Positions 1 to 9,267 of a stretch of 64,000 bases of DNA are shown here, piece by piece. The DNA lies in contig DATMYA010000057.1 in NCBI GenBank assembly GCA_035561135.1, positions 1 to 64,000 on the forward strand, given 5' to 3'. Made by a program: the position numbers and the translations under genes. The notes beneath the pieces are model-generated. The model did not search any database, was not told the DNA's origin, and saw only the letters and a list, made by a program, of their open reading frames with translations. Every line of letters begins with the position of its first letter. The first letter of the stretch is position 1. Source of the stretch: Clostridia bacterium. GTDB lineage: Bacteria > Acidobacteriota > Terriglobia > Terriglobales > Acidobacteriaceae.

Positions 1-2
1 TG

Positions 3-185
3 GAGATTGCCGCCATCGCCGTGGTCAACCGCGACGGCGTTCCCTGTGCTCCCTGCGGAGCCTGCCGCCAGGTGATCTTCGAGTTCGGCCCGAATGCAGT
101 CGTGATCTACAAGAGCAGTAAAGGGGAGATCACGCAGACTCCGATTACGGATTTTCTGCCCGAAGGCTTCCGCCTCGCAGAGTAA
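3..185 (+). CDS. cdd: Cytidine deaminase, C-terminal part (cut by window edge)
   Basis: An open frame enters from the left edge and ends at TAA 183-185, giving about 60 residues. It contains PCGACRQVIFEF, the second zinc-binding motif (PCxxC) of homotetrameric cytidine deaminases, which hydrolyse cytidine and deoxycytidine to uridine and deoxyuridine in the cytoplasm. The first motif (HAE) would lie outside the window. The tail matches the usual end of the family. The neighbouring nucleoside salvage genes support the call. Confidence 0.85.
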   Translation, partial: EIAAIAVVNRDGVPCAPCGACRQVIFEFGPNAVVIYKSSKGEITQTPITDFLPEGFRLAE

Positions 186-458
186 GGCAGCAGCAAATGG
201 TAGATGCAATAATCTGGGCCGCTCACAAAAGGGCGGCCCAGACTGCGTGCGGCAAAAGAGCCGAACTGTTGTTTTGCTGAGCCGCCGAGTTTGATTGTCT
301 TCCTAGCGGAGCGACGAAGTCGCGCAGTCGAAGGACTCCTTTTGATCAGCACCGCGCCGGCAACAGGGATCCTTCGGCTCGGGCTTACGCCCTCGCTCAG
401 GAAGACAAAGTTTTGAGTAGCGCACCCTTGGCAGCTTAGTAGCTCAGTGGCTCAGCAG
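186..458. other. Intergenic region with repeat-like sequence
   Basis: No gene is seen between the cytidine deaminase stop and the end of the convergent adenosine deaminase gene. The segment at about 369-409 (ccttcggctcgggcttacgc and onward) resembles short intergenic sequences that I associate with acidobacterial genomes. That identification is from memory and was not checked. Confidence 0.4.
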
Positions 459-2006
459 CTACCGCGCCTGTGTTTCAAACTCTGCGTACGACGCTTCCAA
501 CCGCCACTGTTGGCGTGCCTTCTCGCTCGCAGCAAGAAACTTTTGGCATCCGGCGCTGATGTTCCTGCTCATTGGACGGTCTACGGCGCAGTCTTTCACG
601 ACCGTGAATTTCCTCGCATCCTGCCACAAGCTGGTTCCCGGCAGGAAAGCGTATTGCAGGCTGGTGCGCGCCATCTTCTTCAGCGTCAGGTAATCCAATC
701 CCTGTTCTTCCACGGCCTTGATGTACTCGCGTGTCATCTCCGAACGCGCAACGCCCTCGTCGTCCGTTGCCAGTGCCACGGGCACTCCGTATTTCAGATA
801 CATCGCCAGCGGATGCTGCTTGCCCTTCACGCCCAGAATCGCGTCGTTCGAGGTCAGGCAGATCTCCGTCATGATGTTCTTCTTGGCCATGTCGGCTAGC
901 AGTCCGTGGGGATCGTCTTCCCACATGATGTCCACACCATGGCCGATCCGTTCTGCATGTCCCATCTCGATCGACTCGCGGATGTGGAAGCGAAGTCCAT
1001 CCGGGGGCACGAGTCCCGGCGTGAGTTCGCCCGCGTGCAAGGTGATGTGCACGCTGGGATACATTTCGTGCAGAAAGCTCAGCATCTTCATATGCAGGCG
1101 AAAATCGCGCATTGGAATCAGCGCATCTTCGGGCATCACCAGGTTCAGCGATACTACGCGCGGGTCCGCCTGCGCCAGTTCAAAGGCTGTGAGAATCTGT
1201 GAGAAGACGCTTTCGCGCGGGAATCCGCGCAGCACCTGGAAGATGTAGCGCGTCTCCACCGCGCATCCCGCTTCGGCGCGCGATTTGTTCGATTCCTTGC
1301 AGCGCAACAACTGGTCGCGACGTGCCTCCCACGTATCCAGGCTCTTGCGCGACTGCGTCACCAGTGCGCGGACGCCGTCGGCCAGCATTTTGTCCCTCAT
1401 GCGGCTGAAGTTGTCGTCCCAGCCGACCTGTGCGCCTACGCCGATTGAGCGAAACTCGTCCGGCGACAGCATCAGCTCCAGGTATTGCACGTTGCCATCG
1501 GCCGCACGGGACGCCAGCTCCGCCAGCATGTCGCCATAGCGGCCTACGCCCGCGGGGTCGAACTTTTGGAACGTATCGAAGAAGTGGTCATGCCCAGACT
1601 TACTCGACCACGGATATCCGCGCATTGACCAGTTGTCGATCATCTCGCGGTAGAGCACCGGGTCCGTCTGCGCCTGCTTTGCTTCTACCTGCCCGCCTTT
1701 GCACGGCGGGGCCGAGAGCGCCAGCGTACTGCGGTCGGCACAAAGGTTCGCCTCCGCCGCCCACTGTATGTAGCTCTCAGCGTATACGGCACCCGTCATA
1801 TGGTTGTGCAGGTCACCGCCCTTCGGCATTTGGCGCAGGAAGGTCATCAGCAATGATGGCTGTCCCTTGATGCTATCGAAGTGCTTCGCCGTGTGCTGTT
1901 CCGGCGTCTCGACCGGAGCCGCAGCCGGAGCCTGAGCCGCCGCCAGGCTGCATGTCAGGAGAGATAAACAAATAACGATGACTGCAAAACGTGCACGCGC
2001 GCGCAT
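459..2006 (-). CDS. Exported adenosine deaminase-family protein
   Basis: This 515-residue protein belongs to the metal-dependent adenosine/AMP deaminase superfamily. An N-terminal signal peptide ends near AAAQA (residue 26), so the mature enzyme is probably periplasmic or secreted, like ADGF-type deaminases. Visible motifs in order are GGDLHNHMTG with metal ligands His67 and His69, the HAGE motif, RIGHGVD, and ATDDEGV carrying the metal-binding Asp. It is longer than cytoplasmic Add (about 330-350 residues) because of the export signal and insertions. It converges on the cytidine deaminase and sits beside other salvage genes, suggesting it processes extracellular adenosine before uptake. Substrate specificity is inferred. 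Confidence 0.82.
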   Translation of the reverse strand: MRARARFAVIVICLSLLTCSLAAAQAPAAAPVETPEQHTAKHFDSIKGQPSLLMTFLRQMPKGGDLHNHMTGAVYAESYIQWAAEANLCADRSTLALSAPPCKGGQVEAKQAQTDPVLYREMIDNWSMRGYPWSSKSGHDHFFDTFQKFDPAGVGRYGDMLAELASRAADGNVQYLELMLSPDEFRSIGVGAQVGWDDNFSRMRDKMLADGVRALVTQSRKSLDTWEARRDQLLRCKESNKSRAEAGCAVETRYIFQVLRGFPRESVFSQILTAFELAQADPRVVSLNLVMPEDALIPMRDFRLHMKMLSFLHEMYPSVHITLHAGELTPGLVPPDGLRFHIRESIEMGHAERIGHGVDIMWEDDPHGLLADMAKKNIMTEICLTSNDAILGVKGKQHPLAMYLKYGVPVALATDDEGVARSEMTREYIKAVEEQGLDYLTLKKMARTSLQYAFLPGTSLWQDARKFTVVKDCAVDRPMSRNISAGCQKFLAASEKARQQWRLEASYAEFETQAR

Positions 2007-2444
2007 AAATGATTCCTCCCGGCCAGCACTTCGCCGCTTGCTTCATTAAGGATCAGAGAAGCGCAATCATACGTCAGCAGCAGGCAATCGAGTATGTCAG
2101 ACTTCAGACTTCAGACGGCAGTCGGCAGATGGCGGAGGCAGACGGAAGTAAGTTGAACGTTCTCTGGGAGGAAAACGCAAGGTGGTTCGACTACGCGCTG
2201 CCGCTAGAGGGGCGCTGCGCTCACGATGACGTCGAGTTCGAACTTGCCTTGCACTTCTAATCCCTGGTTACATCCCTTCCAAAGTCTCACGTTTGAAGTC
2301 TGAAGTCCGACGTCTGCCGTCTGCCGTCTGCTTTTCGAGCCAACAGCCGACCCTTGGTACCCATCTAATCACTATCTTTAGGTCCAAATGAAGCAGCTTA
2401 AATTCTGTACGGCCACACGGCCGCCAAGGGGAAGGAAGGCTACG
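2007..2444. other. Intergenic region with inverted purine/pyrimidine-biased repeats
   Basis: This is the divergent spacer between the exported deaminase and the glycine-zipper gene. It contains cagacttcagacttcagacg at about 2098-2117 and, in the opposite orientation, tttgaagtctgaagtccgac followed by ctgccgtctgccgtctgc at about 2291-2331. Short open frames here are not convincing genes. It must also hold promoters for both flanking genes, but I cannot place them. Confidence 0.5.
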
Positions 2445-3176
2445 ATGAAGGGAACTAGAAGAATTCCGGGGCTGATTCTTGCGGGACTCGTCATGATTGC
2501 GGCGCTTGGCATCGGTCTGCACGCGCAGGATCAGACATATCCGCAGACTCCCGTTCAGAACCCGCCGAACAGCACGGAGCAGAAGACGCCTGTTCAGAAT
2601 GCACCCAACACCACCAACACACCGGTGTACAACTACCCAAATCAGAGCAGTGCCTCCGGGCAATACGGTGTGATTCCCGCAGGTACCACGATCTCGATCC
2701 GTACGGACAATGAGATTAAGGCCGAACAGCCGCAGGTTGGAATGACCTATCCGGCACGGATTTCTGAAGACGTCATTGGCCAAAACGGAGCGGTGCTGAT
2801 TCCCAGGAACTCGCCCGCACAGATCGCCGTGGTCGATACAGGCCAGGGCACAGGTGGCAAGTCTGATATGGCGCTGGCGGTGCAGTCCGTCACCTTAAAC
2901 GGACAGACCCGAATGCTGCAGACGAACGCGGTGCAGGGTGAAAATGATCGTGGCCTGGGCGCAAACAAGCGCACCGGCAAATATGTTGGCGGCGGCGCAT
3001 TGGTCGGTACGCTTCTTGGCGCAATCGCGGGAGGCGGAAAGGGAGCGGCGATTGGCGCTGCAATCGGCGCGGCCGGTGGAGCGGGCGCGCAAGTGCTGAC
3101 GCGTGGCGACCATATCAATGTTCCCGCCGAGACCGTGCTCACGTTCAAGCTCGACCAGCCGGTTACGCTGCAATAA
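2445..3176 (+). CDS. Exported glycine-zipper protein of unknown function
   Basis: The frame is open from 2388, but the start at ATG 2445 fits best. It follows a purine-rich ribosome site (gggaaggaagg) and begins a clean signal peptide (MKGTRRIPGLILAGLVMIAA...) ending at LHAQ. The mature protein has a Pro/Asn/Thr/Gln-rich linker, then a beta-rich domain beginning YGVIPAGTTISIRTDNEI. A glycine zipper follows (GGGALVGTLLGAIAGGGKGA, then AIGAAIGAAGGAGA) and the protein ends in a short strand with VPAETVLTFKLDQP. The architecture is reminiscent of VirB10/TrbI-like or envelope Gly-zipper proteins, but no specific function can be assigned. It lies 148 bp upstream of hpt on the same strand. Confidence 0.75.
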   Translation: MKGTRRIPGLILAGLVMIAALGIGLHAQDQTYPQTPVQNPPNSTEQKTPVQNAPNTTNTPVYNYPNQSSASGQYGVIPAGTTISIRTDNEIKAEQPQVGMTYPARISEDVIGQNGAVLIPRNSPAQIAVVDTGQGTGGKSDMALAVQSVTLNGQTRMLQTNAVQGENDRGLGANKRTGKYVGGGALVGTLLGAIAGGGKGAAIGAAIGAAGGAGAQVLTRGDHINVPAETVLTFKLDQPVTLQ

Positions 3177-3324
3177 CAGAAGCAGCAGGTAACGAGAATG
3201 GCGGTGCAAGCCGCCATTCTCTGGTTCAGGGCCCTCCGCTCTTGAACATTCGCTCAATTCCATCTAGTATCCGTTTTTCTCTACAAAATTTTGAAGTCCC
3301 GCTATTTTTTGGAGTCAGGGAAGC

Positions 3325-3840
3325 GTGTCTGAGCTAAAGGTTCTTTTCACTCGTCAGCAGATTGCAGATCGCGTTGCCGCTATTGGCGCGCAGATCAGTC
3401 ACGACTACCAGGGCGAACCGGTCGTCCTGCTTGGAGTTCTTAAAGGCGCGGCCATCTTCCTGAGCGATCTCTCGCGCTGCATATCACTCGATGCCACGTT
3501 TGACTTTATCTCCGTCTCCAGCTATGGGAACGGGAAGCAGAACAGTGGCGAAGTGAAGATGCTGAAGGATGTCGATCAGTCGATGGAGGGCAGGAACATC
3601 ATCCTCGTGGAAGACATCCTCGACACCGGCCTGACCCTTTCATACTTGTCGAAGATTCTCAAAGCCCACAAGCCGAAGAGCCTCAAGATTGCGGCGCTGC
3701 TCGATAAGGCCGCTCGCCGCGTGCAGCCGATACAAGCCGATTATGTCGGCTTCGAAATTCCCGACGAATTCGTAGTCGGCTACGGCATGGACTACGCCGA
3801 ACGCTACCGCAACCTGCCAGATATCTGCGTCGTTCCGTAA
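3325..3840 (+). CDS. hpt: Hypoxanthine phosphoribosyltransferase
   Basis: This 171-residue protein transfers the phosphoribosyl group of PRPP to hypoxanthine or guanine, giving IMP or GMP. The PRPP-binding loop VEDILDTG is at residues 95-102, the VLKGAAIF segment near 38-45, and the C-terminal base-binding region contains YVGFEIPDEFVVGYGMDYAE, all standard for the family. The start is GTG at 3325, after ggagtcaggg. Length is normal. It opens the plus-strand salvage block and fits recycling of the bases released by the downstream purine nucleoside phosphorylase. Confidence 0.95.
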   Translation: MSELKVLFTRQQIADRVAAIGAQISHDYQGEPVVLLGVLKGAAIFLSDLSRCISLDATFDFISVSSYGNGKQNSGEVKMLKDVDQSMEGRNIILVEDILDTGLTLSYLSKILKAHKPKSLKIAALLDKAARRVQPIQADYVGFEIPDEFVVGYGMDYAERYRNLPDICVVP

Positions 3841-3863
3841 CAGGCTGCTGAAAAATCAAGTTT

Positions 3864-3895
3864 CGAAACGGCACGTCTTTAGGCGTGCCGTTTCG
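3864..3895 (+). terminator. Hairpin downstream of hpt
   Basis: A perfect 12-bp stem (cgaaacggcacg at 3864-3875 with cgtgccgtttcg at 3884-3895) has an 8-nt loop. It lies 23 bp after the hpt stop. There is no strong T-tract, so it may be a weak terminator or an mRNA 3' hairpin. Confidence 0.5.
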
Positions 3896-4012
3896 ATTGC
3901 TGAAAAGTCAATGATCGCCTAGATGCGCACCATGCCTTTCCCAGCGCCGTCTCGCGACGGCTGGCAAAGGCCGGCACAGCCGCGCAACCCTCGGGTGTAG
4001 AATCACTTCTGC

Positions 4013-4735
4013 ATGCCTCAAGGTACTGTTGTGACCAGCAAAGATTCTGTGTCTTCCGTTGCCGTGGATTGGCGTACTGTCGCCCAGCTGATCGACCACA
4101 CGCTGCTCAAGCCGGAAGCTACGCGCGAACAGGTCTCCAAGCTTTGTGCGGAAGCCGTTAAGTACAACTTCTTCTCCGTGATGGTGAACCCGTCCCAAGT
4201 GGCTCATGCCGCCGCGCTGGTCCAGGGTTCAAGGGTCAAGGTGGGCACCGTCATAGGATTCCCCCTGGGCGCCACTACCAGCACGGCTAAGCTGGCCGAG
4301 TCCGTGGACGCACTTCGCCTGGGCGCTTGCGAACTCGATATGGTAATCAACGTCGGGGCTCTCAAGTCGGGCGAGCGTATTCTTGTTCAGTCGGAGATTA
4401 AGTCTCTGGCCGACGTCGCCCATCGTCACGGCGCTATTCTCAAGGTCATCATCGAAACTGCGCTGCTCACTACGGACGAAAAGATTCTCGCTTGTACCCT
4501 CGCAGCCGAAGTTGGCGCGGATTTTGTCAAAACCTCCACGGGCTTTTCGAGCGCGGGCGCGACAGTTGCCGACGTCCAGTTGATGCGCGGCGTCGTGGGT
4601 GCCCGGGTTGGCGTGAAAGCAGCGGGCGGTATCCGCAGCGCAAAAGACGTTCTGGCAATGATGGAGGCTGGCGCAACCCGCGTCGGTGCCAGCGCCAGCG
4701 TTGCCATCGTTCGCGAACTCGGCGCGCGGGAATAG
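4013..4735 (+). CDS. deoC: Deoxyribose-phosphate aldolase
   Basis: This class I aldolase cleaves 2-deoxyribose 5-phosphate to glyceraldehyde 3-phosphate and acetaldehyde. The 240 residues include the family start LIDHTLLKPEAT, the catalytic Asp in ELDMVINVG (about D109), the Schiff-base Lys in ADFVKTSTGF (K173), and the second lysine region GVKAAGGIRS. Length is normal for bacterial DeoC. It lies in the salvage block, where it disposes of the deoxyribose phosphate produced by nucleoside phosphorylases after mutase action. A deoB-type mutase is not present in this window. Confidence 0.96.
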   Translation: MPQGTVVTSKDSVSSVAVDWRTVAQLIDHTLLKPEATREQVSKLCAEAVKYNFFSVMVNPSQVAHAAALVQGSRVKVGTVIGFPLGATTSTAKLAESVDALRLGACELDMVINVGALKSGERILVQSEIKSLADVAHRHGAILKVIIETALLTTDEKILACTLAAEVGADFVKTSTGFSSAGATVADVQLMRGVVGARVGVKAAGGIRSAKDVLAMMEAGATRVGASASVAIVRELGARE

Positions 4736-4754
4736 CGGTTCATATCTCCTCGCC

Positions 4755-4780
4755 GGGACGGCTGCGGCCGTCCCTTCTTA
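4755..4780 (+). terminator. Rho-independent terminator after deoC
   Basis: The stem gggacggc (4755-4762) pairs with gccgtccc (4767-4774) around a 4-nt loop, followed by ttctta. It sits about 20 bp past the deoC stop and separates deoC from the downstream phosphorylase operon. Confidence 0.65.
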
Positions 4781-5013
4781 TTTGCCGCAAGCACTTCGTG
4801 TGACCCTCGGATTGCGGCCAACATGCGCCGTTTGCGCATCTGCGGCATTCGCGCCATTTCTCAGGTACTACGGAATAAAACGCTCGGGCTTTCACCTGAG
4901 TTGTCCAGAATCTACTTCCATCAGGAACTCTGCTGGTTTAGTCTTGAACGTCCTTTCATAGAAAAAGAAGAGCCGTCGCCTCCAAGCGGAGGTCTGGCTC
5001 GAATTGTGTGTGC

Positions 5014-6351
<1,338 letters not shown>

Positions 6352-6360
6352 GAGGTCTCG

Positions 6361-7596
6361 ATGGGACGTTTTACGGGAGTTCTGGGTCTGCTGGTCATGC
6401 TGGGGATCGCTTACGCGTTCTCCACCAACCGTAAGGCCATTCGCCTTCGCACGGTTCTCACGGGCCTCGCCCTGCAACTTGCGTTCGCCTTCTTTGTCCT
6501 GAAGTTTGAGTTCGGACGCAACTTGCTGACGGGGGCCGGAGCGGCTGTCAATCGGCTGCTGGAGTTCTCGTTCGCCGGTTCGACTTTCATCTTCGGCGAG
6601 CTTGGGCGCAAGGGCTCTTCCATGGGTTTCTACTTCGCCTTCCAGGTGCTGCCGACCATCATCTTCATCGCTGCGTTCTTCGCCATCCTGTACCACTACG
6701 GCGTGATGCAGTTCATCATCAAGATTTTCGCGCGCGTCATGACGAAGCTCATGGGCGCCAGCGGAGTCGAATCCCTCAACGTCGCGGCCAGCATCTTCAT
6801 GGGGCAGACGGAAGCGCCGCTCACCATCCGCCCATTCCTGCCACGCGTCACCCAGTCGGAACTTATGGTCATCATGACCAGCGGCATGGCTCACGTTTCC
6901 GGCGGAATAATGGGCGCATACATCCTCAGCGGCATCGAAGCCAAGCACTTACTTACCGCCGTCATCATGACTGCACCCGGCACGATTCTGCTCGCCAAGA
7001 TGCTGGTCCCTGAAACCGAACATCCCGAAACCGAAGGCAAAGTCGAATTGCTCGATGGCGAGGAGAAACAGGAGAATGTGCTCGCTGCCGCTGCCAAGGG
7101 CACAACCGACGGACTCGGTCTGGCGATCAACGTCGCCGCCATGCTCATCAGCTTCCTCGCGCTAATCGCGCTTATCAACGGATGCCTCGGCGGCACGCAC
7201 AACTTCCTCGCCAATCACGGCTTCGGATGGTTCCCGCGTAGCCTGGAGACGATCTTCGGCGTGATCTTCGCGCCCATCGCATTCGTCATTGGCATCCCCT
7301 GGAAGGACTGCCTCTCCATTGGCAACCTGCTAGGCACGCGCATGGTGCTGAACGAGTTGGTAGCGTTCACCATGCTGGGTACGCAGAAAGCGATGCTCGA
7401 TCCACGCTCGGTAACGATTGCGACCTTTGCGCTCTGCGGATTTGCCAATATCAGCTCGATTGGCATACAGATCGGCGGACTAGGCGCACTGGCTCCAAAC
7501 CGTCGTGGCGATCTCGCCCGCCTCGGCTTCCGCGCTATGATTGCGGGAACCATGGCCAACCTTATGTCAGCTTCCATCGTGGGAATCTTCTTATGA
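6361..7596 (+). CDS. nupC: Concentrative nucleoside transporter (NupC/CNT family)
   Basis: A 411-residue polytopic inner-membrane protein of the CNT family, which imports nucleosides with protons or sodium. Characteristic segments include SIFMGQTEAPLTIRPF, MTSGMAHVSGGIMGAY and the C-terminal ALCGFANISSIGIQIGG, the substrate and cation binding core. The N-terminal segments are hydrophobic. It follows pdp by 9 bp and its stop overlaps the start of the purine nucleoside phosphorylase gene by 4 bp (ATGA). Uptake and phosphorolysis are therefore translationally linked. Confidence 0.95.
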   Translation: MGRFTGVLGLLVMLGIAYAFSTNRKAIRLRTVLTGLALQLAFAFFVLKFEFGRNLLTGAGAAVNRLLEFSFAGSTFIFGELGRKGSSMGFYFAFQVLPTIIFIAAFFAILYHYGVMQFIIKIFARVMTKLMGASGVESLNVAASIFMGQTEAPLTIRPFLPRVTQSELMVIMTSGMAHVSGGIMGAYILSGIEAKHLLTAVIMTAPGTILLAKMLVPETEHPETEGKVELLDGEEKQENVLAAAAKGTTDGLGLAINVAAMLISFLALIALINGCLGGTHNFLANHGFGWFPRSLETIFGVIFAPIAFVIGIPWKDCLSIGNLLGTRMVLNELVAFTMLGTQKAMLDPRSVTIATFALCGFANISSIGIQIGGLGALAPNRRGDLARLGFRAMIAGTMANLMSASIVGIFL

Positions 7597-8486
7597 GTTC
7601 AGCCGCAGACAAGAAGCAGGTGGCCTTGTTGGACGAGTACGCGCAAGCCGAACAGGCGGCGAAGTACGTGCTGGCGTGCATAGCGGAAAAGGGACTGGCA
7701 GTCCCCAGCCTGGCAATTGTGCTCGGTTCGGGACTCGGCGACTTCGCCAACGATCTTGAGGATTCCGTAGCCATTCTCTACGAGCAGATTCCCGGTTTTC
7801 CGCACTCCACTGCCATCGGACACGCTGGACGGTTGGTCGTGGGCAAACTCGGCGACGTTGTCGTTGCCGCCATGCAGGGACGCGTACACCAGTACGAGGG
7901 ATACACCGCGAAACAGGCTGCTTTTCCCGTGCGCGTTTTCGGACTTATGGGCTTAAAGGCGGTCATACTCACCAACGCTGCCGGCGGCATCAATCCCAAG
8001 TACGGGCAGGGCGCACTCGTTCTGCTGACGGATCACATCAATCTGCAGGGCGCAAACCCGCTCAGCGGTCCAAATGAAGAGCGCTTCGGTCCGCGCTTTC
8101 CCGATATGAGCGAGGCCTATACAAAGGCGTTTCGCGAGATCGCCCTCGAAGAAGCCAAGTCGCTCGGCATCGACTTGCAGCAAGGCGTGTACGCCGCGCT
8201 TGCCGGGCCGAGCTACGAGACTCCGGCGGAGATTCGCTACCTGCGCGCCATCGGCGCCGACCTCGTCGGGATGTCAACCGTGCCAGAAGTGATCGTTGCG
8301 CGGCACATGGGCCTAAAGGTCATGGCCATCTCCTGCGTCACCAATATGGCCGCAGGGCTTTCGGACCACATCATCAATCACGAAGAAGTTTTAGAGACAG
8401 GCAAGCGCGTGCGTGGCGTCTTTCTTGCGCTCCTCACGCGAACGATTCCGCGCATCGCACGGGCGGTCGCGTCCAACGCGAAGTAG
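7593..8486 (+). CDS. punA: Purine nucleoside phosphorylase (trimeric class)
   Basis: This 297-residue enzyme phosphorolyses inosine and guanosine to base plus (deoxy)ribose 1-phosphate. Family features are LAIVLGSGLGDFAN near the N terminus, IPGFPHSTAIGHAGRLV, GRVHQYEGYT, LTNAAGGINPKY, LAGPSYETPAEIR and the purine-specific VGMSTVPEVIVARHMG. The trimeric class is inferred from these motifs and the length. Its ATG overlaps the transporter stop by 4 bp. Bases released here would be substrates for Hpt encoded upstream. Confidence 0.95.
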   Translation: MSSAADKKQVALLDEYAQAEQAAKYVLACIAEKGLAVPSLAIVLGSGLGDFANDLEDSVAILYEQIPGFPHSTAIGHAGRLVVGKLGDVVVAAMQGRVHQYEGYTAKQAAFPVRVFGLMGLKAVILTNAAGGINPKYGQGALVLLTDHINLQGANPLSGPNEERFGPRFPDMSEAYTKAFREIALEEAKSLGIDLQQGVYAALAGPSYETPAEIRYLRAIGADLVGMSTVPEVIVARHMGLKVMAISCVTNMAAGLSDHIINHEEVLETGKRVRGVFLALLTRTIPRIARAVASNAK

Positions 8487-8550
8487 GTAACGGAACAGCA
8501 GCAGACACGACGAACGTCGAGAACCGCCAGCACAACAGGCTCAAGAGGCA

Positions 8551-9165
8551 ATGAAACCTTACTTTATCGGAATCGCCGGTCCATCGTGCGCGGGCAAGAG
8601 TTACCTCTCCAAACACATTGCCGAGCAACTCAAGGCCGGCATGGTCCATCTGGACTCCTATTACTCCAGCCTTTCGCACATGAGCCTGGTGCAGCGCGCG
8701 CACGCCAATTTCGACTGTCCCGAGTCGCTTGACGCTCCACTGCTCATCGAGCACGCTCGCCAGCTAAGCCGTGGCATCGCCATCGAAAAGCCGGTTTACG
8801 ATTTCACCACGCACTCGCGCACACTTGAAACCGAACGCGTCGAACCCACAGAGTTCATCATTATCGAAGGCCTGTTCGCTCTGCATTGGGAAGACATTCG
8901 CAAGCTCCAGGGCACCAAGGTTTACGTCGATCTTGGGGAGGAAGTCTGCCTGGAGCGCCGCATAGAACGCGATATCCGCGAGCGCGGACGCACCCGCGAA
9001 TCCGTTCTTGAGCAATACCACACGACGGTGCTTCCGATGGCGAAGCAATACGTGCACCCCACTCGCCTCTTCGCAGACCTCGTCGTGACCGGCAATGACG
9101 ACATCATGAACGAAGTCGCCGTCGTGATGCAGCACATCCGTTCCAACGCCGCCGCGCGTTCGTAA
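8551..9165 (+). CDS. udk: Uridine kinase
   Basis: A 204-residue P-loop kinase that phosphorylates uridine and cytidine to UMP and CMP. The Walker A motif is GIAGPSCAGKSYLSK at the N terminus, followed by the substrate region LDSYY and FDCPESLDAPLL, and the family stretch IIIEGLFALHWEDI. RRIERDIRERGRT is the lid region. It lies 64 bp after punA on the same strand, probably in the same transcript, and completes the pyrimidine salvage branch. Confidence 0.93.
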   Translation: MKPYFIGIAGPSCAGKSYLSKHIAEQLKAGMVHLDSYYSSLSHMSLVQRAHANFDCPESLDAPLLIEHARQLSRGIAIEKPVYDFTTHSRTLETERVEPTEFIIIEGLFALHWEDIRKLQGTKVYVDLGEEVCLERRIERDIRERGRTRESVLEQYHTTVLPMAKQYVHPTRLFADLVVTGNDDIMNEVAVVMQHIRSNAAARS

Positions 9166-9206
9166 ACGACTCAGCCAACCTCAGGACAAGTGCAACCAAC
9201 AAAGAA

Positions 9207-9230
9207 GCGGCAGCGCTTTCACGCTGCCGC
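9207..9230. terminator. Bidirectional terminator between udk and the Oar-like receptor
   Basis: A 9-bp perfect stem (gcggcagcg 9207-9215 with cgctgccgc 9222-9230) lies between two convergent genes. On the minus strand it is followed by ttctttgttgg, a reasonable T-rich tail for ending the receptor transcript. Confidence 0.7.
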
Positions 9231-9267
9231 CGAGTGAGTTCTTTGTCCCGGTTACCCGGGTTTGTGT

